A stretch of DNA of 38,747 nt from Pseudomonas sp. 10-1B (GCF_000935045.1 NZ_JYKS01000061.1:1-38747), one strand, 5' to 3'; positions 24,119 through 32,405 are shown, counted from the stretch's first letter. The notes: generated by a model from the letters alone, not told the origin. Numbers and translations are program-made.

Positions 24119-25897
24119 ATGGCTGACTATAAAGCGCCCCTGCGCGACATGCGCTTCGTACTGAATGAAGTCTTCAACGTGGCCGAGCAGTGGGCGCAGT
24201 TGCCCGGGCTGGCCGAGGTTGTCGATGCCGACACCGCGATGGCCGTGCTGGAAGAGGCCGGCAAAGTCACTGCCAAATCCATCGCGCCGCTCAGCCGCGG
24301 TGCCGATGAAGAAGGCTGCCACTGGGACAATGGCGCGGTGCGTACGCCGGCCGGTTTCATCGAGGCCTACAACACCTACGCCGAAGGCGGCTGGGTGGGC
24401 GTGGGCGGCGACCCGCTGTTCGGCGGCATGGGCATGCCCAAGGCCATTTCGGCCCAGGTCGAGGAAATGGTCAACGCCTCCAGCCTGGCCTTCGGCCTGT
24501 ACCCGATGCTGACCGCTGGCGCCTGCCTGTCGATCAATGCCCACGCCAGCGAAGCGCTGAAGGAAAAGTACCTGCCGAACATGTATGCCGGTGTGTGGGC
24601 CGGCTCCATGTGCCTGACCGAGCCGCATGCCGGTACCGACCTGGGCATCATCCGCACCAAGGCCGAACCCCAGGCCGATGGCAGCTACAAGGTCAGCGGC
24701 ACCAAGATTTTCATCACCGGTGGCGAGCACGACCTGGCCGAGAACATCATCCACCTGGTGCTGGCCAAGCTGCCGGACGCACCGGCGGGGCCGAAAGGCA
24801 TTTCGCTGTTCCTGGTGCCGAAGTTCCTGGTCAACGCAGACGGCAGCCTGGGGGCACGCAACCCGGCTACCTGCGGTTCGATCGAGCACAAGATGGGCAT
24901 CCAGGCCTCGGCCACCTGCGTGATGAACTTCGACGAAGCGCTCGGCTACATCGTTGGTGAGCCGAACAAGGGCCTGGCGGCCATGTTCACCATGATGAAC
25001 TACGAGCGCCTGGGGGTGGGTATCCAGGGCCTGGCAACGGCCGAACGCTCCTACCAGAACGCCGTGGAATACGCCCGCGACCGCCTGCAGAGCCGCGCCC
25101 CGACCGGGCCGCAAGCCAAGGACAAGGCCGCGGACCCGATCATCGTCCACCCGGACGTGCGCCGTATGCTGTTGACCATGAAGGCGCTGATCGAGGGTGG
25201 CCGCGCGTTTTCCACCTACGTGGCCATGCAGTTGGACAGCGCCAAGTACAGCGAAGATGCTGGCGTGCGCAAGCGCAGCGAAGAGCTGGTGGCACTGCTG
25301 ACGCCGGTGGCCAAGGCCTTCCTCACCGACCTGGGCCTGGAGTGCGCCGTGCATGGCCAGCAGGTGTTCGGCGGGCATGGCTACATTCGTGAGTGGGGCC
25401 AGGAGCAATTGGTGCGCGACGTGCGCATCACGCAGATCTACGAAGGCACCAACGGCATCCAGGCCCTCGACCTGATGGGGCGCAAGGTGGTGGCCACTGG
25501 CGGGGCTTACTACAAGCTGTTCTCCGACGAGATTCGCCGCTTCATTGCCGATGCCGGCAGTGAGCTGGACGAGTTTGCCAAGCCATTGGCTGCCAGCCTC
25601 GACCAGCTCGACGGGCTGACCGAGTGGGTGCTGGAACAGGCCAAGGGCAACCCGAATGAAATTGGTGCGGCTTCGGTCGAGTACCTGCATGCCTTTGGTT
25701 ATGTCGCCTATGCCTACATGTGGGCATTGATGGCGCGTGCGGCGCAGGCGGGTGAGGGGGACGAGGCGTTCTATTCGGGCAAGCTGGGTACGGCGCGGTT
25801 CTACTTTGCGCGGTTGCTGCCACGGGTGGATTCGCTGGTGGCTTCGGTGAAGGCGGGGAGTGAGTCGCTGTACCTGCTGGAAGCGGAGCAGTTCTGA
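24119..25897 (+). CDS. fadE: acyl-CoA dehydrogenase, second 600-residue paralogue
   Basis: A 592-residue homologue of the enzyme at 20673-22478, sharing the N-terminal MADYKAPLRDMRFV, MCLTEPHAGTDLG, GTKIFITGGEHD, the KDKAADPIIVHPDVRRMLLT block, and the catalytic-glutamate motif IYEGTNGIQALDLMGRK. Its promoter region has a different inverted repeat, so the two paralogues are probably controlled separately and differ in chain length. In P. aeruginosa a similar pair shares long- and medium-chain substrates, which I take as analogy only. No terminator precedes the REP pair after the stop. The ATG at 24119 follows GAGAGG. Confidence 0.92.
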   Translation: MADYKAPLRDMRFVLNEVFNVAEQWAQLPGLAEVVDADTAMAVLEEAGKVTAKSIAPLSRGADEEGCHWDNGAVRTPAGFIEAYNTYAEGGWVGVGGDPLFGGMGMPKAISAQVEEMVNASSLAFGLYPMLTAGACLSINAHASEALKEKYLPNMYAGVWAGSMCLTEPHAGTDLGIIRTKAEPQADGSYKVSGTKIFITGGEHDLAENIIHLVLAKLPDAPAGPKGISLFLVPKFLVNADGSLGARNPATCGSIEHKMGIQASATCVMNFDEALGYIVGEPNKGLAAMFTMMNYERLGVGIQGLATAERSYQNAVEYARDRLQSRAPTGPQAKDKAADPIIVHPDVRRMLLTMKALIEGGRAFSTYVAMQLDSAKYSEDAGVRKRSEELVALLTPVAKAFLTDLGLECAVHGQQVFGGHGYIREWGQEQLVRDVRITQIYEGTNGIQALDLMGRKVVATGGAYYKLFSDEIRRFIADAGSELDEFAKPLAASLDQLDGLTEWVLEQAKGNPNEIGAASVEYLHAFGYVAYAYMWALMARAAQAGEGDEAFYSGKLGTARFYFARLLPRVDSLVASVKAGSESLYLLEAEQF

Positions 25898-25903
25898 GAT
25901 ATT

Positions 25904-26025
25904 GGGGCTGCTTTGCAGCCCATCGCGACACAAGGCCGCTCCCACAGGTACCGCGCAACTCGAATGGTTATGCGGCCCCTTGTGGGAGCGGCCTTGTGTC
26001 GCGATTGGGCCGCAACGCGGCCCCC
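25904..26025. repeat. REP pair (class C), inverted
   Basis: Inverted class C copies (ATCGCGACACAAGGCCGCTC) flanked by GGGGCTGCTTTGCAGCCC and GGGCCGCAACGCGGCCCC stems, between the second fadE and the rsmY-type promoter. It is the only paired class C element in the window. Confidence 0.9.
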
Positions 26026-26055
26026 AGCTAGATATGGCTGGGAATGAAATCCGTT

Positions 26056-26073
26056 TGTAAGCTTTTTCCTACA
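26056..26073 (+). promoter_or_regulatory. GacA upstream activating sequence
   Basis: TGTAAG, six bases, CCTACA. It differs from the rsm-gene consensus TGTAAG-N6-CTTACA at one base. It is centred about 66 bases before the predicted RNA start, the usual distance for rsmY and rsmZ. A -10-like TAATCT lies at 26119-26124. Confidence 0.85.
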
Positions 26074-26130
26074 CAACGCGGTGACTTTTCGCCACTGGTC
26101 TCAGATTGGATCCACGGCTAATCTTTACCA

Positions 26131-26258
26131 CATGGACGTTGTGCAGGAAGCGCAAAGGACAGATCAAGGATGCAACGAAGGACGACCTGCCAGGATGGTG
26201 GGGCGATATGGATGTCACAGGGAAACAGTCTGGAAAACCCCGCTTAGGCGGGGTTTTC
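26131..26258 (+). ncRNA. rsmY: RsmY-type small regulatory RNA
   Basis: A predicted RNA of about 128 nucleotides, with no open frame worth calling. It contains nine GGA triplets in about 110 bases, including the rsmY-like block TTGTGCAGGAAGCGCAAAGG, and ends in a strong terminator. Such RNAs sequester RsmA/RsmE proteins and relieve translational repression of secondary metabolism and biofilm genes. GacA control is shown by the upstream site. Placement beside a LysR gene agrees with rsmY synteny in Pseudomonas as I recall it. The 5' end is estimated from the -10 element and could shift by a few bases. Confidence 0.88.
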
Positions 26259-26260
26259 TT
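26234..26260. terminator. terminator of the rsmY-type RNA, likely bidirectional
   Basis: AAAACCCCGC, loop TTAG, GCGGGGTTTT. The stem is flanked by A-runs and T-runs, so it can end both the sRNA (plus) and the LysR gene (minus, stop 14 bases away). Confidence 0.95.
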
Positions 26261-26274
26261 TGTGCACGTGTTTT

Positions 26275-27198
26275 TCAGGCCAGCACATCCAGTGGTGATA
26301 CCCCCAACAGGCGGGCGTCCGTCTCTTCCTCCAGCAGCGTGCGCAGCAGCTCCACGGAGGCCTGCTGGCGTTGGGCATCGCGGAACACCAGGCCAACCTT
26401 CAGCGGTACCCGCGGCTCGCTCAACGGCTTCCACAGCAACCCCTGGTCATCCTCGGCCGCCTCCTTGGCCCGGCCGGGCAGGATGGTAGCCAGCGCCGTG
26501 TGCGCCAGGCTATCGAGAATCCCCGCCATGTTGTTCATCTCTGCCTGGACCTGCGGCCGTCGGCCCTGGCTGGCCAGTTGCGCCTGCCAGATCTGGCGGA
26601 TCTGGAACTCCTCGCCAAGCATCAGCATGGGCAGTTCGGCGGCCTGGCGGATGGACACCTTCCTGAAGTCCTTCAGCGGATGGGTAGCGGGTATGACCAG
26701 TTGCAGCTCATCTTCGTACAGCAACAGGCCATGTAGCCCAGGCTGGCGTGGCGGCAGGTAGCTGATACCGATGTCCAGGCTGCCGTTGAGCAGGCGCCGT
26801 TCGATCTCCAGCCCCGACAATTCATAGATCTGAACCACTAGGTGCGGCTGAGCTCTGCGCAGCCGTTCGAGCAGTTGCGGCACCAGGCTTGGCCGCACGG
26901 TCTGCAATACGCCGATAGCCAACGTGCGGAGCGACTGGCCCTTGAAGTTACGCATGGCCTCGTGGGCGCGCTGCATGCCGTCGAGCAGCGGCAGGGCATG
27001 GTTGTACAGAGTGTGGGCGGCCAGGGTCGGCAGCAGGCGCTTGTTGCTGCGTTCGAACAGGCTCAGGTCGAGGCTGTGCTCCAGCTGGCGGATCTGCTGC
27101 GAGAGCGCCGGCTGGGAAAGCGACAGGCGCTCGGCAGCGCGGCCCACGTGGCCTTCTTCATACACCGCGACGAAATAACGCAGTTGGCGAAAATCCAT
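26275..27198 (-). CDS. LysR family transcriptional regulator
   Basis: A 307-residue LysR-type regulator. The winged helix is at about 1-60 (MDFRQLRYFVAVYEEGHVGR, AAERLSLSQPALSQQIRQLE) and the effector-binding periplasmic-protein-like domain at about 90-295. It is divergent from the aminotransferase at 27410, so that gene is its likely target, with an amine or amino acid as possible effector; this is inference. A T-N11-A palindrome overlaps its own start codon, suggesting autoregulation. The gene shares its terminator region with the sRNA. Confidence 0.93.
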   Translation of the reverse strand: MDFRQLRYFVAVYEEGHVGRAAERLSLSQPALSQQIRQLEHSLDLSLFERSNKRLLPTLAAHTLYNHALPLLDGMQRAHEAMRNFKGQSLRTLAIGVLQTVRPSLVPQLLERLRRAQPHLVVQIYELSGLEIERRLLNGSLDIGISYLPPRQPGLHGLLLYEDELQLVIPATHPLKDFRKVSIRQAAELPMLMLGEEFQIRQIWQAQLASQGRRPQVQAEMNNMAGILDSLAHTALATILPGRAKEAAEDDQGLLWKPLSEPRVPLKVGLVFRDAQRQQASVELLRTLLEEETDARLLGVSPLDVLA

Positions 27199-27211
27199 AA
27201 GTAACGCTTAT
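27197..27211. promoter_or_regulatory. LysR-type box (T-N11-A) overlapping the lysR start
   Basis: ATAAGTAACGCTTAT is an interrupted palindrome (ATAAG-N5-CTTAT) with the T-N11-A geometry of LysR sites. It overlaps the ATG of the LysR gene at 27196-27198, a classic autorepression position, and lies about 200 bases before the aminotransferase. Confidence 0.6.
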
Positions 27212-27409
27212 CGAAAATGCTGGAAAAACGAAATGGTCGAAAACCTTGTCGAGGCCTAGTCTATCGCCGTATTCCAACGGGTTACAGCGATGATCAGCTC
27301 GATTGTTACCCCGGATGAAAAACACTTTTGATAGGAAAGGCAAAAATATCGAGTGCCGGCACCAAGACCGCACCGTGGCCGCCCTTTACCGTGACTGGCT
27401 GGAGCCCTG

Positions 27410-28690
27410 ATGAACCTGTTCAACCTGCGCCGCTCGGCTGCCGCCGCCATCGCCGAGCCCAAGCATGCGCCGGTGATCGTGCCGCCAGCAGCCGAGCTGT
27501 CGCGTGATCGCCTGATGCCCAGCGCCGAACGCGCAGTGCAGGTATTCGTGCGTGGGCAGGGCTCCTGGTTGTGGGACAACGAAGGGCATGCTTACCTGGA
27601 CTTCACCCAAGGCGGCGCGGTCAACAGCCTGGGGCACAGCCCCAGTGTGCTGGTGAAAGCACTGGCCAGCCAGGGCCAGGCACTGATCAACCCAGGCTCG
27701 GGCTTCCACAGCCGTGGCCTGCTGGGGCTGGTCAACCGTCTGTGCCAGAGTACCGGCAGCGACCAGGCCTACCTGCTGAACAGCGGCGCCGAGGCCTGTG
27801 AGGGTGCTATCAAGCTGGCGCGCAAGTGGGGCCAGCTGCACCGCAACGGCGCCTATCACATCATCACTGCCAGCCAGGCCTGCCACGGCCGCAGCCTGGG
27901 CGCGCTGTCGGCGTCCGACCCGCTGCCGTGCAACCGCTGCGAGCCTGGCCTGCCAGGTTTCAGCAAGGTGCCGTTCAATGACCTGGCAGCCCTGCACGCC
28001 GAGGTGGACTCGCGCACCGTGGCGATCATGCTCGAGCCGGTCCAGGGTGAGGCGGGGGTGATTCCTGCTACGCAGGAATACCTCAAAGGTGTGGAAACGC
28101 TCTGCCGCGAACTGGGCATCCTGCTGATCCTCGATGAGGTGCAGACCGGCATTGGCCGCTGTGGCGCATTGTTGGCAGAAGAGACCTATGGCGTGCGTGC
28201 CGACATCATCACCCTCGGCAAGGGCCTGGGCGGTGGCGTGCCGCTGGCCGCCTTGCTGGCCCGGGGTACCGCGTGCTGCGCCGAACCTGGCGAACTGGAA
28301 GGCAGCCATCACGGCAATGCGCTGATGTGCGCTGCCGGCCTGGCCGTGCTGGATACCGTGCTGGAGCCTGGTTTCTTCGAGCAGGTGCAGGACAACGGCC
28401 GTCATCTGCGCGAAGGCCTGAGCCGCCTGGCCGGGCGCTACGGCCAGGGCGAAGTGCGCGGGCAAGGCCTGCTGTGGGCCCTGCAGCTGAAAGAAAACCT
28501 GGCCCGCGAACTGGTAGCGGCGGCCCTGCACGAAGGCCTGCTGCTCAATGCACCGCAAGCGGATGTTCTGCGCTTTTCGCCTGCGCTGACCGTGAGCAAG
28601 GGCAACATCGACGAAATGCTGCTGCGCCTGGCCCGTACCTTCGCCCGCCTGCATGCCCAGCAGCAGGGCCGTCGCGAAGTGCCGGCGTAG
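27410..28690 (+). CDS. class III PLP-dependent aminotransferase, acetylornithine-type
   Basis: A 426-residue fold-type I aminotransferase. It has YLLNSGAEACEGAIKLARKW (about 121-140), the PLP aspartate D242 in ILDEVQTGIGR, and the Schiff-base lysine K271 in ITLGKGLGGG. The sequence is closest in pattern to acetylornithine / succinylornithine / omega-amino-acid aminotransferases, but the QACHGRSLGALSASDP stretch and a CNRCEPG insert differ from standard ArgD. The substrate is therefore uncertain: ornithine, lysine-pathway amines or other diamines. It is divergent from its likely regulator. GGAG sits at 27401-27404 before the ATG. A terminator follows at 28732. Confidence 0.88.
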   Translation: MNLFNLRRSAAAAIAEPKHAPVIVPPAAELSRDRLMPSAERAVQVFVRGQGSWLWDNEGHAYLDFTQGGAVNSLGHSPSVLVKALASQGQALINPGSGFHSRGLLGLVNRLCQSTGSDQAYLLNSGAEACEGAIKLARKWGQLHRNGAYHIITASQACHGRSLGALSASDPLPCNRCEPGLPGFSKVPFNDLAALHAEVDSRTVAIMLEPVQGEAGVIPATQEYLKGVETLCRELGILLILDEVQTGIGRCGALLAEETYGVRADIITLGKGLGGGVPLAALLARGTACCAEPGELEGSHHGNALMCAAGLAVLDTVLEPGFFEQVQDNGRHLREGLSRLAGRYGQGEVRGQGLLWALQLKENLARELVAAALHEGLLLNAPQADVLRFSPALTVSKGNIDEMLLRLARTFARLHAQQQGRREVPA

Positions 28691-28731
28691 CTACCTGAGA
28701 ATTCAACGAACCGTCTGGCGTTCCTGCGCAT

Positions 28732-28771
28732 CGCCCCTGGCCTGTTTCATTCGGCCCGGGGCGTTTTTTTT
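28732..28771 (+). terminator. rho-independent terminator after the aminotransferase
   Basis: CGCCCCTGGCC, a ten-base loop, GGCCCGGGGCG and eight T residues. The 11-base-pair stem has one C/T mismatch. Confidence 0.92.
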
Positions 28772-28833
28772 GCCTGTGGAACCTCTATGGCAGGCGGCTA
28801 GTCTGTGATGTAACCCCTTCAGGAGAGACTCGC

Positions 28834-28992
28834 ATGGACTTTATCCGCATCATCATCGCTATCATTCTGCCGCCGCTGGGGGTATTCCTGCAGGTGGGGT
28901 TTGGTGGGGCGTTCTGGCTGAATATCCTGCTGACCTTGCTGGGGTACATTCCGGGGATCGTGCATGCGGTGTATATCATCGCCAAGCGCTAG
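28834..28992 (+). CDS. Pmp3/YqaE family small membrane protein
   Basis: A 52-residue protein with two hydrophobic helices: IIIAIILPPLGVFLQVGF and FWLNILLTLLGYIPGIVHAV. The PPLGVFL and LGYIPGIVHAVY motifs define the Pmp3/UPF0057 family, which in yeast and plants affects membrane potential and salt tolerance; the bacterial role is unclear. The ATG at 28834 follows AGGAGAG. It is a single gene set between the aminotransferase terminator and a REP cluster. Confidence 0.92.
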   Translation: MDFIRIIIAIILPPLGVFLQVGFGGAFWLNILLTLLGYIPGIVHAVYIIAKR

Positions 28993-29000
28993 CCTGTCAG

Positions 29001-29204
29001 GGCCTCATCGCCGGCAAGCCGGGCTCCCACAGGATTGCACAGCACTCAAGACCAGTGCAGTACCTGTGGGAGCAACTGTCTTGTATTGCCCGGACTGGCC
29101 TCATCGCCGGCAAGCCAGCTCCCACAGGGGCTGCGCAAAGCTTGAGATCTGCGCGGTACCTGTGGGAGCTGGCTTGCCGGCGATTGGGCTGCAAAGCAGC
29201 CCCC
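29001..29204. repeat. REP cluster (class A): one degraded pair plus one full pair
   Basis: A left unit (CATCGCCGGCAAGCCGGGCTC), a decayed partner (CCTGTGGGAGCAACTGTCTT) and then a complete inverted class A pair ending in GGGCTGCAAAGCAGCCCC. The cluster fills the gap between convergent genes. Confidence 0.88.
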
Positions 29205-29208
29205 AAGG

Positions 29209-31032
29209 TCACCCCTCCAACACCCGACAATAGAACTTCCACTCTTCTTCCAAGGCATGCGCCAGGTTCTGCGCCTTGCGGAACCCATGCCGCTCCCCCG
29301 CATAGAAGTGCCCTTCGGCCTCGATCCCGTTGGCCTGCAATGCCGCCAGCATCGACCGCGTCTGCTCCGGCACCACCACCGCATCCAGCTCACCCTGGAA
29401 GAAAATCACCGGCACCTTGATCTGCCCCGCATGCAGCAGCGGCGTGCGCTGGCGATAGCGCTCGGCGTCCTGTTGCGGATCGCCGATCAGCCAATCCAGG
29501 TAATCGCCCTCGAACTTGTGCGTGGCACGGCCTAGGGCAAGCGGGTCGCTGACCCCGTACAGGCTGGCGCCGGCACGGAACACATCATGGAACGCCAAGG
29601 CGCACAGGGTGGTGTAGCCGCCAGCGCTACCGCCACGAATGAATGCCTTGCGCCGGTCGATCAGGCCACGTGCAGCCAGGTATTCGACTGCCGCGCAGGC
29701 ATCGGCCACATCGCTTTCGCCCCAGCGCAGGTGCAGCGCCTGGCGGTACTCCCGGCCATAGCCGGTGCTGCCACGGTAGTTGAGGTCGGCGACGGCGAAG
29801 CCGCGCTGGGTCCAGTACTGGATACGCGGGTCGAGTACGGGATAACAGGCCGAGGTCGGGCCGCCGTGGATGAACACCACCAGCGGCGCGGCCCCTCGCG
29901 ACTGGGCTGCCGGGTAGAAGAAACCGTGGGCCCGCTGCCCGTCACGGCCATAGTGGATCGACTGCGGCAGGCTGATATGCCTTGCCGACAGCACTTCGGC
30001 ACCGCCGGCCAACACGCTGACCTCGTGGTTGCTGCGGGCGATGGCGATGACCGCTGGCGGGCTGATCGGCGAAGCGGCGATGGCGTACAGATGCCCATCA
30101 TCCATGGCCAGGCTGCGAAAGCGCGTATAGGCACTGGCGAAACGCTCCATGCCGCCATCGGCGTTACGCAACCCCAGTTGCCCGAAGCCGTCCTCGAACC
30201 AACTGGCCAGGTAGCTTTGCGGCCCCAGCGCCAACCAGGTGCTGGCCCCCAGTTGCCAAGGTGCGGCGGCGTGGTCTGCGGGCTCGGCGGGCAGGGCCTG
30301 CCAGTGGCCATCGACCTCGCCCCAGGGTTGCCAGAAGCCATTGCGGTCGGACAGGCAGTAGAGCCGGCCTTGGGCATCGAATCGCGGTTGCTGCAGGGAC
30401 TCGTCAGCGTCGGCAATACACCGCGCCGGCCCCCATTGGCCGCTGGCATCGCGCGCGCGACACATCAGCCGGGTGATGGTCCAGGGCTGTGCCGGACGAT
30501 CCCACTCGATCCACGCCAGCCGTTGGCCATCGGCACTGACAGTCGGTGAAGCGTAAAAATCGGCACCCTCGGCCAGAACCTCGCGGCTGCCTGCAGCCAA
30601 CGCGACCAAGCGATGCTCGACCTGTTCGGCATGGCGCTCCTCTACGGCCAGCACATGCCCTGCGTGCCATTGCACATCGCCGTAGCGGCAGTTGGCAGCG
30701 CTGGTCAGGGCGCGTGGCTGCGAGCCTTCCAGGCTTTGGGTGTAGACCTGCTGGTCCTTTTCGTTAACGAACAGCAGCCCGTCGCCACCCAGGCAGAAAC
30801 TGCCACCGCCGTATTCGTAGACCCGGCTACGCACGCTGAAGCCATCAGGCGTCAGGCAGCGGGCTTGCTGGTGCTGCCAGTGCCACACCCGGCAGGCACC
30901 ATCGGCCGGGCGGAATTCGTTCCAGAACAGCCCCTCGGCGCTGGCCTTGAGTTCGGCGAAGTCGGTGCCGGCGGCAACCGCCTGAGCCGCGCTGAATTCA
31001 GCCGCGGGCGATGACACGGGAGTTTCGTTCAT
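29209..31032 (-). CDS. S9 family peptidase (prolyl oligopeptidase-like), PqqM-like
   Basis: A 607-residue serine peptidase with an N-terminal beta-propeller (about 30-340) and a C-terminal alpha/beta hydrolase. The triad is S469 in IRGGSAGGY, D550 in FFQGELDAV, and H582 in GERHGF; the HGGPTSA stretch near 389-395 marks the catalytic domain. It lacks a signal peptide, so it is cytoplasmic. The ATG overlaps the end of pqqE by 35 bases, which makes it the last gene of the pqq operon. In other pseudomonads an equivalent pqqM is proposed to help trim PQQ precursor peptide; that role is inferred from context. No strong ribosome site is visible, consistent with coupling to pqqE. Confidence 0.9.
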   Translation of the reverse strand: MNETPVSSPAAEFSAAQAVAAGTDFAELKASAEGLFWNEFRPADGACRVWHWQHQQARCLTPDGFSVRSRVYEYGGGSFCLGGDGLLFVNEKDQQVYTQSLEGSQPRALTSAANCRYGDVQWHAGHVLAVEERHAEQVEHRLVALAAGSREVLAEGADFYASPTVSADGQRLAWIEWDRPAQPWTITRLMCRARDASGQWGPARCIADADESLQQPRFDAQGRLYCLSDRNGFWQPWGEVDGHWQALPAEPADHAAAPWQLGASTWLALGPQSYLASWFEDGFGQLGLRNADGGMERFASAYTRFRSLAMDDGHLYAIAASPISPPAVIAIARSNHEVSVLAGGAEVLSARHISLPQSIHYGRDGQRAHGFFYPAAQSRGAAPLVVFIHGGPTSACYPVLDPRIQYWTQRGFAVADLNYRGSTGYGREYRQALHLRWGESDVADACAAVEYLAARGLIDRRKAFIRGGSAGGYTTLCALAFHDVFRAGASLYGVSDPLALGRATHKFEGDYLDWLIGDPQQDAERYRQRTPLLHAGQIKVPVIFFQGELDAVVVPEQTRSMLAALQANGIEAEGHFYAGERHGFRKAQNLAHALEEEWKFYCRVLEG

Positions 31033-32158
31033 TGCGGAAGGTCATCTGTTCGATGGCGAGCTGGGCGCTTTCTGCCTCCTCGCGGGCCTTGAGGATGATG
31101 CCGTGATCGGCCGACTTGGCGCACACCGGGTCGGCGTTGCTGGCATCGCCAGTCAGCATGAAGGCCTGGCAGCGGCAGCCACCGAAGTCCTTTTCTTTCT
31201 CGTCGCAGGAGCGGCAGGGTTCGGGCATCCACTCATAGCCACGGAAGCGATTGAAACCGAACGAGTCGTACCAGATGTGGTGCAGGTCGTGGTCGCGCAC
31301 GTTGGGGAACTGCACCGGCAACTGGCGGGCGCCGTGGCAGGGCAGCGCGGTGCCGTCCGGGGTGATGGTGAGGAACAGGCTGCCCCAGCCATTCATGCAG
31401 GCCTTGGGGCGTTCTTCGTAGTAGTCCGGGGTGACGAAGATCAGCTTGCACGGGTTGCCGTCGGCCTTGAGCTTGTTGCGGTACTCGTTGGTGATGCGCT
31501 CGGCCCGTTCCAACTGCGCGCGGGTCGGCAGCAGGCCCAGGCGGTTGAGGTGGGCCCAGCCGTAGAACTGGCAGGTGGCGAGCTCGACGAAATCGGCCTC
31601 CAGGGCGATGCACAGTTCGATGATGCGGTCGATCTTGTCGATGTTGTGCCGGTGGGTGACGAAGTTGAGCACCATCGGGTAGCCGTGGGCCTTCACGGCG
31701 CGGGCCATCTCCAGCTTTTGCGCAAAGGCCTTCTTCGAGCCGGCCAGCAGGTTGTTCACCTGCTCGTCGCTGGCCTGGAAGCTGATCTGGATGTGGTCCA
31801 GGCCGGCTTTCTTGAAGTCGGCGATGCGCGCCTCGGTCAGGCCGATGCCCGAGGTGATCAGGTTGGTGTAGTAACCCAGGCGGCGGGCCTCGCCGATCAG
31901 TTCGGCGAGGTCCTGGCGCACCAGCGGCTCACCACCGGAAAAGCCGATTTGCGCCGCGCCCATTTCCCGCGCTTCGGCCATCACCTTGAACCACTGCGCG
32001 GTGCTCAGCTCCTGGCCCTGGGCGGCGAAGTCCAGCGGGTTGGAGCAGTACGGGCACTGCAGCGGGCAGCGGTACGTCAGCTCGGCCAACAGCCACAACG
32101 GCAGGCCGACCGCGGGCGTGGGCGGCAACTCAGGCGAGGACGATCCAGTGTTCGGCAC
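30998..32158 (-). CDS. pqqE: PqqA peptide cyclase (radical SAM)
   Basis: Forms the carbon-carbon link between the Glu and Tyr of the PqqA peptide, the first step of PQQ synthesis. The 386-residue protein has the radical-SAM CPLQCPYC motif (C31, C35, C38), GFSGGEPLVR, and a SPASM region with auxiliary-cluster cysteines (CRSCDEKEKDFGGCRC). The start is GTG at 32158, with GGAGGT five bases before it; this makes a 29-base overlap with pqqD in another frame. The longer frame is read through pqqD and is not supported. Confidence 0.95.
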   Translation of the reverse strand: MPNTGSSSPELPPTPAVGLPLWLLAELTYRCPLQCPYCSNPLDFAAQGQELSTAQWFKVMAEAREMGAAQIGFSGGEPLVRQDLAELIGEARRLGYYTNLITSGIGLTEARIADFKKAGLDHIQISFQASDEQVNNLLAGSKKAFAQKLEMARAVKAHGYPMVLNFVTHRHNIDKIDRIIELCIALEADFVELATCQFYGWAHLNRLGLLPTRAQLERAERITNEYRNKLKADGNPCKLIFVTPDYYEERPKACMNGWGSLFLTITPDGTALPCHGARQLPVQFPNVRDHDLHHIWYDSFGFNRFRGYEWMPEPCRSCDEKEKDFGGCRCQAFMLTGDASNADPVCAKSADHGIILKAREEAESAQLAIEQMTFRNERNSRVIARG

Positions 32159-32405
32159 GGGCCACCTCCATGAACTGCTCGATGTCATCGGCCACTTCCG
32201 GGACACCGGGGAACTGCTGCTCGAGTTCGGCGATGATCGCCGCCACGTCACGCTGGCCGTCGATCAGGCCACCGATCAGGCCCGCGCTGTCGTTGAGCTT
32301 GATCATGCCCTCGGGGTACAGCAGCACATGGCCTTTTTGCGCCGGCTCGTACTGGAAGCGGTAGCCGGGGCGCCAGGTCGGCACTTGATTACGGTCGAAA
32401 CTCAT
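32130..32405 (-). CDS. pqqD: PQQ biosynthesis peptide chaperone
   Basis: A 91-residue RiPP recognition element that binds the PqqA precursor and presents it to PqqE. Typical features are RPGYRFQYEPAQKGHVLLYP and a C-terminal helix-turn region (VAAIIAELEQQFPGVPEVADD). The ATG at 32405 overlaps the pqqC stop by four bases (ATGA). Its end overlaps the GTG of pqqE, so PqqC, PqqD and PqqE are translated as a coupled set. Confidence 0.96.
   Translation of the reverse strand: MSFDRNQVPTWRPGYRFQYEPAQKGHVLLYPEGMIKLNDSAGLIGGLIDGQRDVAAIIAELEQQFPGVPEVADDIEQFMEVARAEHWIVLA

Noticed and set aside
26081..26761. Plus-strand reading frame across the sRNA and LysR gene
   Set aside because: It crosses the terminator of the rsmY-type RNA and is antisense to a clear LysR gene.
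29001..29204. CRISPR-like repeat array
   Set aside because: The repeats are inverted REP hairpins with irregular spacing and variable cores; there are no equal spacers and no cas genes.
28997..29242. Small reading frames inside REP elements
   Set aside because: Peptides such as NRRQASSHR and GAGLPAMR recur wherever REPs are translated; they are repeat artefacts, also seen near 131, 11193, 13498 and 36980.
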